11,404 bases of DNA from Faecalibacterium sp. UBA1360 (GTDB taxonomy: Bacteria; Bacillota; Clostridia; Oscillospirales; Ruminococcaceae), in the NCBI GenBank assembly GCA_002306375.1, contig DBRU01000101.1:1282-12685 (forward strand). The letters are read 5' to 3'. The notes beneath the pieces were generated by a model that did not search any database, had not been told where the DNA came from, and saw only the letters and a program-made list of their open reading frames with translations. A program made the translations under genes and the position numbers. This document shows positions 5,136-10,818 of the stretch, piece after piece; position 1 is the stretch's first letter; every line of letters starts with the position of its first letter.

Positions 5136-5162
5136 AGGGTTCGACTCCCTTCACCTGCTCCA
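5136..5162 (+). other. Attachment site: 3' fragment of a tRNA-Gly gene
   Basis: The sequence GGGTTCGACTCCC (5137-5149) is a T-arm, followed by the acceptor 3' strand CACCTGC, discriminator T and CCA (ending 5162). Discriminator U73 and the acceptor sequence fit a bacterial tRNA-Gly. No D-arm, anticodon arm or 5' acceptor strand precedes it: 5003-5135 is AT-rich phage DNA. It is therefore not a tRNA gene but the copy of the tRNA end carried at one phage-host junction. The intact tRNA is expected at the far (left) end of the element. Confidence 0.8.
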
Positions 5163-5208
5163 AACACAAAGCCCCGTGACGTATCCCGTCACGGGGCTTT
5201 GTGTTTGG
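5160..5208. terminator. Perfect 22-bp hairpin after the tRNA fragment
   Basis: Positions 5160-5181 are the exact reverse complement of 5187-5208, around a 5-base loop (TATCC). The core GCCCCGTGACG stem followed by CTTTGTGTTT fits the native tRNA-Gly terminator. It acts in both directions on paper and would also stop integrase read-through. The stem begins inside the tRNA CCA end. Confidence 0.75.
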
Positions 5209-5238
5209 ATTTGCTGTGAAGAGGAGTCGAACAGGCCG

Positions 5239-5281
5239 GCGCACCGCAGTGCGCAAAAAACAGTCCGGTGGACTGTTTTTT
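5239..5281. terminator. Double hairpin with bidirectional terminator
   Basis: GCGCAC-CGCA-GTGCGC (5239-5254) is a perfect short hairpin. It is followed at once by AAAAAACAGTCC-GGT-GGACTGTTTTTT (5255-5281), a perfect 12-bp stem with A and T runs on both sides. The second works as a rho-independent terminator for either strand. Confidence 0.75.
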
Positions 5282-5319
5282 AGGCCGCGGGAGACTCCCT
5301 TCACCCTCCCCTATCCATA

Positions 5320-5356
5320 AGCCCCACAGCGTGTCCCGCCATGGGGTGCTCTTTTT
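5320..5356 (+). terminator. Weak hairpin with T-run in repeat unit 2
   Basis: AGCCCCA (5320-5326) can pair with TGGGG (5342-5346) and, after a two-base bulge, CT, followed by TTTTT at 5352-5356. It corresponds in alignment to the 22-bp hairpin of unit 1, but is much decayed. Confidence 0.35.
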
Positions 5357-5393
5357 GGATTTGCTGTGAAGAGGAGTCGAACAGGCCGGACAC

Positions 5394-6176
5394 TCACGAA
5401 AAAGCGCACAGAAGCACATAGCGGTTCTGGTCGTTGTCATCTTCACAGGTCACCAGCGCCACCAGCGCCGCCTCGCCGTCCCACTGCTTCTGCGCCGCGA
5501 AGGTGGTGCGCCCGGCGGCATAGTCCATCAGATCCTGCCGGTTGGCCGCGCTGCCAAATCCCCGGTCCACCCAGGTCTGGGCCGGCACCGTGAAACCGTA
5601 CAGCACGTCCAGAGTCGCTGTCCCCTGCCCCGTCACCAGTTCCATCACCGGGTGGTCGTCGTACCAGGCCTGCATCGCGTAGTTTTCCAGGCTGGCGAAC
5701 ATGGACCCGTCATCCATGTTATGCCCATAGACCACCGACAGACCGTCCGAGAAATCCGACGCGCACTGATAATCCAGGAACAGCGACCCGCTCATGTTCC
5801 ACTCGCCATTTGGCAGGCGGCGCAGAAAATAGTCGTTGTCCGACGCCTGCATGATCGGATAGTCGATGTTGGTACCCGCACAGGACAGCCACCCCACCGC
5901 CTGGGGGTATTTCTCTTGCAGAGCGGTAAAATCCACTTTGGACGCCGTCTCCTCCGTCTGCGCGGCGTCGGCATCCCCAGAGCCGCCGGCGGTTTCGGTG
6001 CGAATGGCGTCGTAGGCATCCTGCCCGGCTTTGTATTGCATGAAGGCATACCCGATCTTGCCGATGCAGAACAGCACCACCCCCGCCAGCGCCGCTTGCA
6101 GCAGGATCAGCACCAGATTGGACGTGCGCCCCTTACGCCCGCCTTTGCCCGCCGATTCTTTGTCCCGTTTGTTCAT
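5394..6176 (-). CDS. srtB: Class B sortase, 260 aa (copy 1)
   Basis: Residues 1-20 are basic and cytoplasmic, 21-45 form one membrane anchor (LVLILLQAALAGVVLFCIG), and the extracellular catalytic domain follows. Conserved parts are GWLSCAGTNIDYPIMQ, SGSLFLDY, YGHNM with His152, and LVTCEDDNDQNR with the nucleophile Cys244 and Arg252. It should cleave a sorting motif and join the protein to the cell wall or a pilin. TLxTC is replaced by ALVTC, a mild variation. The frame opens 13 codons earlier, but that extension is read from the preceding terminator; ATG 6176 with GAGG upstream is preferred. No substrate is encoded next to it in this window. Confidence 0.93.
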   Translation of the reverse strand: MNKRDKESAGKGGRKGRTSNLVLILLQAALAGVVLFCIGKIGYAFMQYKAGQDAYDAIRTETAGGSGDADAAQTEETASKVDFTALQEKYPQAVGWLSCAGTNIDYPIMQASDNDYFLRRLPNGEWNMSGSLFLDYQCASDFSDGLSVVYGHNMDDGSMFASLENYAMQAWYDDHPVMELVTGQGTATLDVLYGFTVPAQTWVDRGFGSAANRQDLMDYAAGRTTFAAQKQWDGEAALVALVTCEDDNDQNRYVLLCAFS

Positions 6177-6189
6177 GTGTTTCTTTTCC

Positions 6190-6235
6190 TCGTGAAAAAC
6201 CGACCGCCCCGGCACTGGTACCGGGGCGGTATTTT
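6190..6235. terminator. Bidirectional terminator between HD gene and sortase copy 1
   Basis: ACCGCCCCGG (6203-6212) pairs perfectly with CCGGGGCGGT (6221-6230) around eight bases. On the plus strand ATTTTTG follows; on the minus strand CGGTTTTTC follows. It ends the YdbC-HD transcript. Confidence 0.75.
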
Positions 6236-6252
6236 TGCCTGTTCCGGCGCGG

Positions 6253-6843
6253 TCAATGGCCGTTTTCCACCTGGCTGGTCCCTTGCTCCATCAGATAAGT
6301 GGCGATCAGGTCGGCGGTGTGCAGCTTGACCGCCAGCGGATACCGATTGTATGCGTCGCTGATGGCAAAGCTGCCGCCGCGCACCGCGTCGTCAAAGCCG
6401 CCCATGTGCCAGCGGATGGCAATGGCCTCGTCCGTTTTCAGGCGCATGAAATGCTCGATCAGATACACGCTCTTTTCGCCGTGGCCGTAGGGCAGCTGGT
6501 CCGCCACCTGATAAAAGGGCACCTTTTCCCATTGGCCGGTGGCGTCGTTCTTGACGTTGCGGGTGCCCACCTTGTAGAAGTTGGCTTTGCACACGTCGTG
6601 CAGCAGCGCGCAGACGGCGTAGGTCTCGGGGTTGTCGCCCTCGGTGAAAAAGTGCTGCATCATGGCGTTGTACACGTTGATGCTGTGCATGACCAGGCCC
6701 TGCTCGCATGCGCCGTGGAACTTGGTGGAGGCAGGCGCGCGGAAAAAGTCGGTGCCGTCCAGCCATTTGAGCAGGCGGTCGGCCCCGGGCCGGGTGATGT
6801 TCTGATTGTACAGATCGATGAATTGGCGGCGATAGTCTTCCAT
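6253..6843 (-). CDS. HD-domain phosphohydrolase-like protein, 196 aa
   Basis: The metal-binding HD pattern is visible: His53 (LVMHSINVY), His82-Asp83 (LLHDVCK), then His121 (YGHGEKS), His146 (RWHMGG) and Asp178 (HTADLIA). These fit the HD superfamily of phosphohydrolases, including nucleotide and cyclic-dinucleotide hydrolases. The substrate cannot be deduced. No membrane segment or second domain is present, so it is cytoplasmic. The ATG follows the TAA of the upstream YdbC gene with no base between (TAAATG); only a weak GGAA motif precedes it, so translation probably depends on coupling. Confidence 0.85.
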   Translation of the reverse strand: MEDYRRQFIDLYNQNITRPGADRLLKWLDGTDFFRAPASTKFHGACEQGLVMHSINVYNAMMQHFFTEGDNPETYAVCALLHDVCKANFYKVGTRNVKNDATGQWEKVPFYQVADQLPYGHGEKSVYLIEHFMRLKTDEAIAIRWHMGGFDDAVRGGSFAISDAYNRYPLAVKLHTADLIATYLMEQGTSQVENGH

Positions 6844-7065
6844 TTACAGTTCCATTTCTTCCAGAATGTCCTTGAGGGCAACCAGCTCGTCGCGGGTCAT
6901 GCTGATGCCCTTGCCCATCTTGCTGCCGTCGGGAGCCCAGTCACGCAGGTCATACTTGGGCTCCTTGCCGTTCCAGCTGACCATGTTCAGCTGGCGCTCC
7001 CAGCCGCTGGCGTTGGTGGAAAGGACGGCGATGCGTTCGGTGATCTCGTACTTGAATTCTGCCAT
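6844..7065 (-). CDS. ydbC: PC4/YdbC family ssDNA-binding protein, 73 aa
   Basis: The sequence pattern FKYEITERIAVLST, GWERQLNMVSWNG, PKYDLRDWAPD, MGKGISMTRDEL is that of the bacterial PC4-like YdbC family, which binds single-stranded DNA or RNA as a dimer and is usually described as a transcriptional coactivator homologue. The frame extends upstream to 7128, but AAAGGAG lies a normal distance before ATG 7065 and the extension overlaps the promoter, so 7065 is used. The length is normal for the family. It heads a two-gene operon with the HD protein. Confidence 0.9.
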   Translation of the reverse strand: MAEFKYEITERIAVLSTNASGWERQLNMVSWNGKEPKYDLRDWAPDGSKMGKGISMTRDELVALKDILEEMEL

Positions 7066-7099
7066 TTTTGATTGGCTCCTTTGCTGTTGTAGTGCTACC

Positions 7100-7128
7100 A
7101 TCATACTGGATTCGCCCCCAAAAAGCAA
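7100..7128 (-). promoter_or_regulatory. Promoter of the ydbC-HD operon
   Basis: TTGCTT (7128-7123), a 17-bp spacer and TATGAT (7105-7100) on the minus strand. The start would be near 7093, 28 bases before the ydbC start codon. It lies in the short gap after the sortase gene, so this operon is at least partly independent of the sortase locus. Confidence 0.7.
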
Positions 7129-7152
7129 GGGCCCCGCCCGAAAAGACCGGCT

Positions 7153-8091
7153 TTATTCCACCCGCACGGCCAGCACAGCCAGCCGGGCGTTGGTGTAAAT
7201 GCTGGACGTGCCGCAGGTGGACAGGGTCAGCAGCTGATCGCCGTATTGGGGCGTCACACCCGTGTCGTACAGCGCCAGGGCCATGATCGCGTCCACCCGG
7301 CGCTGCCATTCGGCCCGGGAATCGGCGTCAAAAAAGGTATAATAGGGGTCCTGGTCAGCGCCCAGATCGGTGCGCAGCACGGCTGCCACCTGCCAGGTGC
7401 CTTCTTCGGTGAGGGTGTCAAAGGTGAAGGTAGGGTGCTGCTCGTAAAAATCCGGGTCGGTGTAGCGGTCCAGCTGACCGAACATGGAATCGTCGGCCAT
7501 ATTGTGCCCGTAGATCAGCCAGTTGGCCGTGGGGTCCGCCCCCAAAGAACAGCGCTCGTCCAAAAACAGCGACCCTGCCGTGGAATACAGCCGGTCGAAG
7601 CCCCGGCGCAGGTAATACTCGTTGTCGCCGGGTGTCTGCATGACCGGGTAGTCGATGTCGGTGCCCTCGATGCACAGCCAGCCCACCATGTCGGGGTTTT
7701 GGGCGTACAGGTCGCGGTATCGGGGCAGGATATCGGCCTGGGGCTCCACGGTAGGCTGGGGCGAGGGCGTGGCCTGGGCGCGGGCGTCGGCGTCGCCGGT
7801 GGCGGCCAGCACGTCGGCGGTGGCCGGGCGCACGGTCACACTGACCCGGTCGGACGCGCCCTGCGCCAGGGCGCTTTCGGCCGTGGCGGCGCGGGGCGGG
7901 GCCAGGGGCTGGCCGCCCCGAAACACGCTTTGCCGCACGGCCAGCGCCAGCGCCAGGCACAAGGCCGCCGCCCCGCACAGGCGCAGCAGCCAGGCATAGC
8001 GGCGCTGACGCCGGCGCATGGCCGTGCGCGCGCCGAAGGGATAATAGGCGCTGTCGCCCTTGAGGCGGCGATAGCGATGGGGGCGGGGCAT
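7153..8091 (-). CDS. srtB: Class B sortase, 312 aa (copy 2)
   Basis: A basic N-terminus is followed by one membrane anchor at about residues 34-52 (LLRLCGAAALCLALALAV), an Ala/Thr/Pro-rich stalk (about 60-120) and the catalytic domain. Conserved parts are GWLCIEGTDIDYPVMQ, AGSLFLDERC, YGHNM with His196, and TLSTC with Cys293, followed by Arg303. The TLSTC box and the length of the insert after YGHNM fit class B. The frame opens earlier at 8145, but AAGGAGGT precedes ATG 8091, so that start is chosen. It follows a small protein with a C-terminal sorting signal by 137 bp and probably acts on it. Confidence 0.93.
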   Translation of the reverse strand: MPRPHRYRRLKGDSAYYPFGARTAMRRRQRRYAWLLRLCGAAALCLALALAVRQSVFRGGQPLAPPRAATAESALAQGASDRVSVTVRPATADVLAATGDADARAQATPSPQPTVEPQADILPRYRDLYAQNPDMVGWLCIEGTDIDYPVMQTPGDNEYYLRRGFDRLYSTAGSLFLDERCSLGADPTANWLIYGHNMADDSMFGQLDRYTDPDFYEQHPTFTFDTLTEEGTWQVAAVLRTDLGADQDPYYTFFDADSRAEWQRRVDAIMALALYDTGVTPQYGDQLLTLSTCGTSSIYTNARLAVLAVRVE

Positions 8092-8123
8092 AAAACGCGG
8101 GACCTCCTTGCAAATCAAAGGGC

Positions 8124-8217
8124 AAAAAACAAGCGGGGCGCTCACGGTGCGTCAACGCGGCCCGGCCGTCCCAAGGGAACGGAAACACAGGCCGGTCCAC
8201 GCGCCCTGCGCGCCCCG
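8124..8217 (-). terminator. Possible attenuator between sortase substrate and sortase
   Basis: CGGGGCGC near the substrate stop (minus strand, 8217-8210) can pair with GCGCCCCG (8141-8134), followed by CTTGTTTTTTG. The loop of about 68 bases contains further GC-rich pairings (CCGGCC with GGCCGG). It could reduce sortase expression relative to the substrate. The pairing is long-range and uncertain. Confidence 0.3.
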
Positions 8218-8228
8218 GCATCCTATCA

Positions 8229-8561
8229 TCAAATGCGCCGCAGCATCAAAAGCCCGGCCGAGCAAAGCAAGATCAGACCCAGCACCCCGGCCATATACCC
8301 CACCGAGAAATCCCCGGTGGCGGGGGTCTGTACCTCTTCGGCAGCCGGCGCGGCGGTGGAAGAGGACTGGGTGCTGTCAGTGACCGTGTCGGCGTTGGCG
8401 TAGGTCTCGGTCACGGTGACCGGCTCGCTGCGCACGTTGCGGGTGGACGAAGCCGTCGGTGCGGCCGTCGCCTGGGTCGAGGGCGCAAGCACCCCTTTGC
8501 CGCAGGCTGCAAAAAATACCAAAAGCGCGGCGACAAGAACCACGCAGAAAAAGCGCTTCAA
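8229..8561 (-). CDS. Small surface protein with lipobox and TPATG sorting signal, 110 aa
   Basis: Translation most likely starts at TTG 8561, eleven bases after AAAGGAGG. An ATG at 8681 in frame would add 40 residues that look like noncoding leader. From the TTG the protein opens with a lipoprotein signal (KRFF, hydrophobic stretch, FFAAC with Cys20). Residues 21-78 are rich in Thr, Ser and Ala (19 Thr/Ser of 58). The C-terminus has a sorting signal: TPATG-D (79-84), a membrane segment at about 88-106 and a basic tail LRRI. It is thus a likely sortase substrate for the class B sortase 137 bp downstream. Carrying both a lipobox and a sorting signal is unusual; Cys20 may simply be part of an ordinary signal peptide. 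Confidence 0.8.
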   Translation of the reverse strand: MKRFFCVVLVAALLVFFAACGKGVLAPSTQATAAPTASSTRNVRSEPVTVTETYANADTVTDSTQSSSTAAPAAEEVQTPATGDFSVGYMAGVLGLILLCSAGLLMLRRI

Positions 8562-8709
8562 GGGGAAGCTGACCTCCTTTGGTGGGACGCGGGCGCACAA
8601 AAAGCCAGGACAGGCCGCAGAATGCGCAGTCTGCCGCGTCCATAAATCAGGCGGAACACGCCAAAAAGAAGCGGGGAACATGCCCCATCAGCCGTTATTT
8701 CTGTAATCC

Positions 8710-8738
8710 ATCATACCACGCAGGCGGGTTTTCGTCAA
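8710..8738 (-). promoter_or_regulatory. Promoter of the sortase-substrate locus
   Basis: TTGACG (8738-8733), a 17-bp spacer and extended -10 TGG-TATGAT (hexamer 8715-8710) on the minus strand. The transcript would start near 8703, leaving a leader of about 140 bases before the TTG start. GCAGA and TCTGC in that leader can form a hairpin. Confidence 0.75.
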
Positions 8739-8781
8739 GCAAATGGACAAATAAGTTACGATTTGGTTTCAAAATACAGTG

Positions 8782-10722
8782 TCAGGATGCCCCCTGCACC
8801 GCCATATATGCGTCGATCCGCTCGCTGTACAGCTCGGGCCAGCGGGCGTCATACTCGGCAAAAACCTGCTTGTAATACTCGGCTTCCGCCTCGTCGGGCG
8901 CGTCCAGGCGCTCGTAGCAATACAAGGTGACATCGTTTTGCAGCGCAAATTCTGTCACATAGGCGTAATGGCCGGCGGCGGGCGTGTCGGTGCGCAGGGC
9001 CGTATTGACCGCCCCCACAAGACCGCCTTCCTCAGTTTTATCGGTGACCATCACATAGCGGGAGGTCCACACCCCCGTGGGGAAACCATGGGTGGAGGGC
9101 ACGCTGTTCTCCCACAAAATGATGCTTTGCAGCTCCGGGTGGGACGGGTCGCTGTAGGCAAAGGTGGAGCCGCTGTACCCGTCAGAGTCAATGTTGATGT
9201 AGACCGTGTCTTCCGAGGTGCAGTTTTGCAGGACAAAGTCGGTGATGGCGGCCATAGCGTCCAGATCGGTGCGACGGGTCAGGTCCAGGCTTTCGTCGCT
9301 GAGCAGCAGGGTCTGGCTGCTGTGCCCCGGCAGGCGCAGGGCATTGAAGCAGTTGAGGGCAAAAAACGCCGCCAGAACGCCCGCCCCGGCCCCGGCCAGC
9401 CAGGCCCGGCGCAGGGCGCACACCCAGGCCGCGCAGACAAACAACGCGCCCAGATAGGCCGGCGCCAAAATCAGGCTTTGGTGCTCGCCCATGGACTGGG
9501 TGCGGGTAAACAGCACCATAGCCGCCAGCGAAGCCAGCGCCGTGACCAGCGCGGGCGCGCGCAGCCCCCGGCACAACAGCGCCAGGATCAGGCCCGCCGC
9601 ACACAGCGCCAGCCAGACGACGCCCTGAAGGTGGAGCTGGTCCAGGCAGTTGACCCAAAAGCCGCCGCCGTAGTACGCGCCGTAAATGTCGGCATAATCG
9701 GTGGTCAAGATCGTGCGGAAGGTGGGAAACAGCGCCACCAGGATGACCGCCGCCGAGGGCACGCCGAAGCGGAGCAGGTTGGCAAGGGCCTTGCCCAGGG
9801 CACGCCGCCGCGCCGCCCCCACAAGAACAGCCGCCCCATAGCACAGATAATAAGTCAGCACCCAGAACATATACCACCGGCGGGTCAGGATCAGGGCAAA
9901 GGTCGCCGCAAAGATGCCCAGCAAACGGCCGGCGGGCAGGGTGTCGAAGTGAAAATCAAAACACAAGAGCAGGATCACGGCCACAAAGGTCAGGCCGAAG
10001 GCGTCCGGCATGCCGTGGGTGGCGGGCCACAGGAACATGGGCCACAGCGTCATGGCCGCCATGCAGACAAGATAGTACACGGTACGGCGCGCGGGCCCGA
10101 GGCCGGGGGCCAGGGTTTGCAAAACCTTGCGCGCCAGCATGAGAAGCGCCGTCCAGACGGGTACAAAGCAGGTCAGCGCGTAGCTGAGCATGAACGCGTT
10201 GATCGTGCGGGGCAAGAACAGATAGGGCAAACTGATAAAGAGGTTCATGAACATCTTATAGTCCGCCGTGAGCAGGTTTTCGGCCAGGTTGCTGACGCCG
10301 TAAAAGCCGCTGGTGGCAAAGCTGTTGAACAGAAGGCTTTGCTTGGCGTAGTAGTTGATGGCGTCCTCGCCGTAGACGGTCCGGCGGTAGAGGACCAGCG
10401 CCGCGATCACGGCCAGCCCCACCGCGCAGCCCAGGACCAGAGCGGTCAAAAAGGGCTTGTCCCGCCGGGGGTCCTGCCCGGGGAACGCCAGCTGCCATGT
10501 GCCGGCCAGCAGCAGCCAAAGCCCGCCGGTGCACAGCGCCCAGAGCAGCAACACCAGCACAAGGCCGCCATAGGCGGTGACAGCGCCGCCAAAAAGGATC
10601 GCGGCCAGCAGGCCCACGCCGTACACGAACCACCGCCCCGGCGCGGGCAGGGCGTGAAAAGCGGTGCAAAGGGCGGATAACCGGCGCCTGGCAGCTTGCC
10701 GGAAAGAACGGAACTGGGGCAT
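8782..10722 (-). CDS. Large polytopic membrane protein, GT-C glycosyltransferase-like, 646 aa
   Basis: About a dozen hydrophobic segments span residues 32-455, for example 32-50, 53-74, 91-112, 160-200 (two), 214-232, 241-256, 268-300 (two), 320-332, 366-384 and 420-455. The C-terminal 180 residues are a soluble, probably extracellular domain (LLLSDESLDLTRRTDL, TVYINIDSDGYSG). After the third segment the first long loop contains GEDAINYY (118-125), reminiscent of the acidic catalytic loop of GT-C enzymes that use lipid-linked sugars. No named family can be assigned confidently. The start at ATG 10722 follows AAAGGAAGG. It is the only gene between a terminator and the sortase-substrate promoter, so it is probably monocistronic. 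Confidence 0.8.
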   Translation of the reverse strand: MPQFRSFRQAARRRLSALCTAFHALPAPGRWFVYGVGLLAAILFGGAVTAYGGLVLVLLLWALCTGGLWLLLAGTWQLAFPGQDPRRDKPFLTALVLGCAVGLAVIAALVLYRRTVYGEDAINYYAKQSLLFNSFATSGFYGVSNLAENLLTADYKMFMNLFISLPYLFLPRTINAFMLSYALTCFVPVWTALLMLARKVLQTLAPGLGPARRTVYYLVCMAAMTLWPMFLWPATHGMPDAFGLTFVAVILLLCFDFHFDTLPAGRLLGIFAATFALILTRRWYMFWVLTYYLCYGAAVLVGAARRRALGKALANLLRFGVPSAAVILVALFPTFRTILTTDYADIYGAYYGGGFWVNCLDQLHLQGVVWLALCAAGLILALLCRGLRAPALVTALASLAAMVLFTRTQSMGEHQSLILAPAYLGALFVCAAWVCALRRAWLAGAGAGVLAAFFALNCFNALRLPGHSSQTLLLSDESLDLTRRTDLDAMAAITDFVLQNCTSEDTVYINIDSDGYSGSTFAYSDPSHPELQSIILWENSVPSTHGFPTGVWTSRYVMVTDKTEEGGLVGAVNTALRTDTPAAGHYAYVTEFALQNDVTLYCYERLDAPDEAEAEYYKQVFAEYDARWPELYSERIDAYMAVQGAS

Positions 10723-10759
10723 ACGACCTTCCTTTCAGCCGTGTGCACGGCGATCGATG

Positions 10760-10805
10760 CAGGATACAAAACAACAGGCCGCGGCCGCCAGGGGCGGTCG
10801 CGGCC
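10760..10805 (-). terminator. Terminator after the coiled-coil gene
   Basis: A 13-bp GC-rich stem (10777-10789 with 10793-10805, one G-T pair) around a 3-base loop. On the minus strand TGTTGTTTTG follows. It separates the coiled-coil gene from the membrane protein gene. Confidence 0.7.
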
Positions 10806-10818
10806 GTATGGATTCGGG

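Larger units (their letters stand above)
5143..5389. repeat. Diverged tandem duplication, 150-bp period
   Basis: Segments 5143-5239 and 5293-5389 align without gaps. GACTCCCTTCACC is identical at 5143-5155 and 5293-5305. The middle 48 bases (5156-5203 and 5306-5353) are diverged but keep AAGCCCC and TCCCG. A 36-bp block is identical at 5204-5239 and 5354-5389. In each unit the 36-bp block, read on the minus strand, resembles a tRNA T-arm and 3' end (TGTTCGACTCC...TCTTCAC...TCCA), so each unit is a large imperfect inverted repeat. With 5003-5135 this makes 5003-5393 gene-free. The second unit ends four bases from the sortase stop codon. Confidence 0.8.

Noticed and set aside
5136..5162. Complete tRNA gene
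   Set aside because: Only the T-arm and 3' acceptor strand are present; the 130 bases upstream cannot form the D-arm, anticodon arm or 5' acceptor strand.
5189..5446. 85-residue minus-strand frame with two PACSTPLHSKSK copies
   Set aside because: It arises from reading through the duplicated 36-bp repeat and overlaps the sortase 3' end. No ribosome binding site; likely a repeat artefact.
7246..8403. 385-residue plus-strand frame
   Set aside because: It is antisense to the class B sortase and its substrate and has low-complexity composition.
8377..8643. 88-residue minus-strand frame in the leader of the sortase substrate
   Set aside because: It overlaps the substrate in another frame and no ribosome binding site precedes its ATG.
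8779..10680. 633-residue open frame on the plus strand
   Set aside because: It lies opposite the membrane protein gene, is dominated by Gln, Gly, Arg and His, and has no ribosome binding site. High GC explains the lack of stops.
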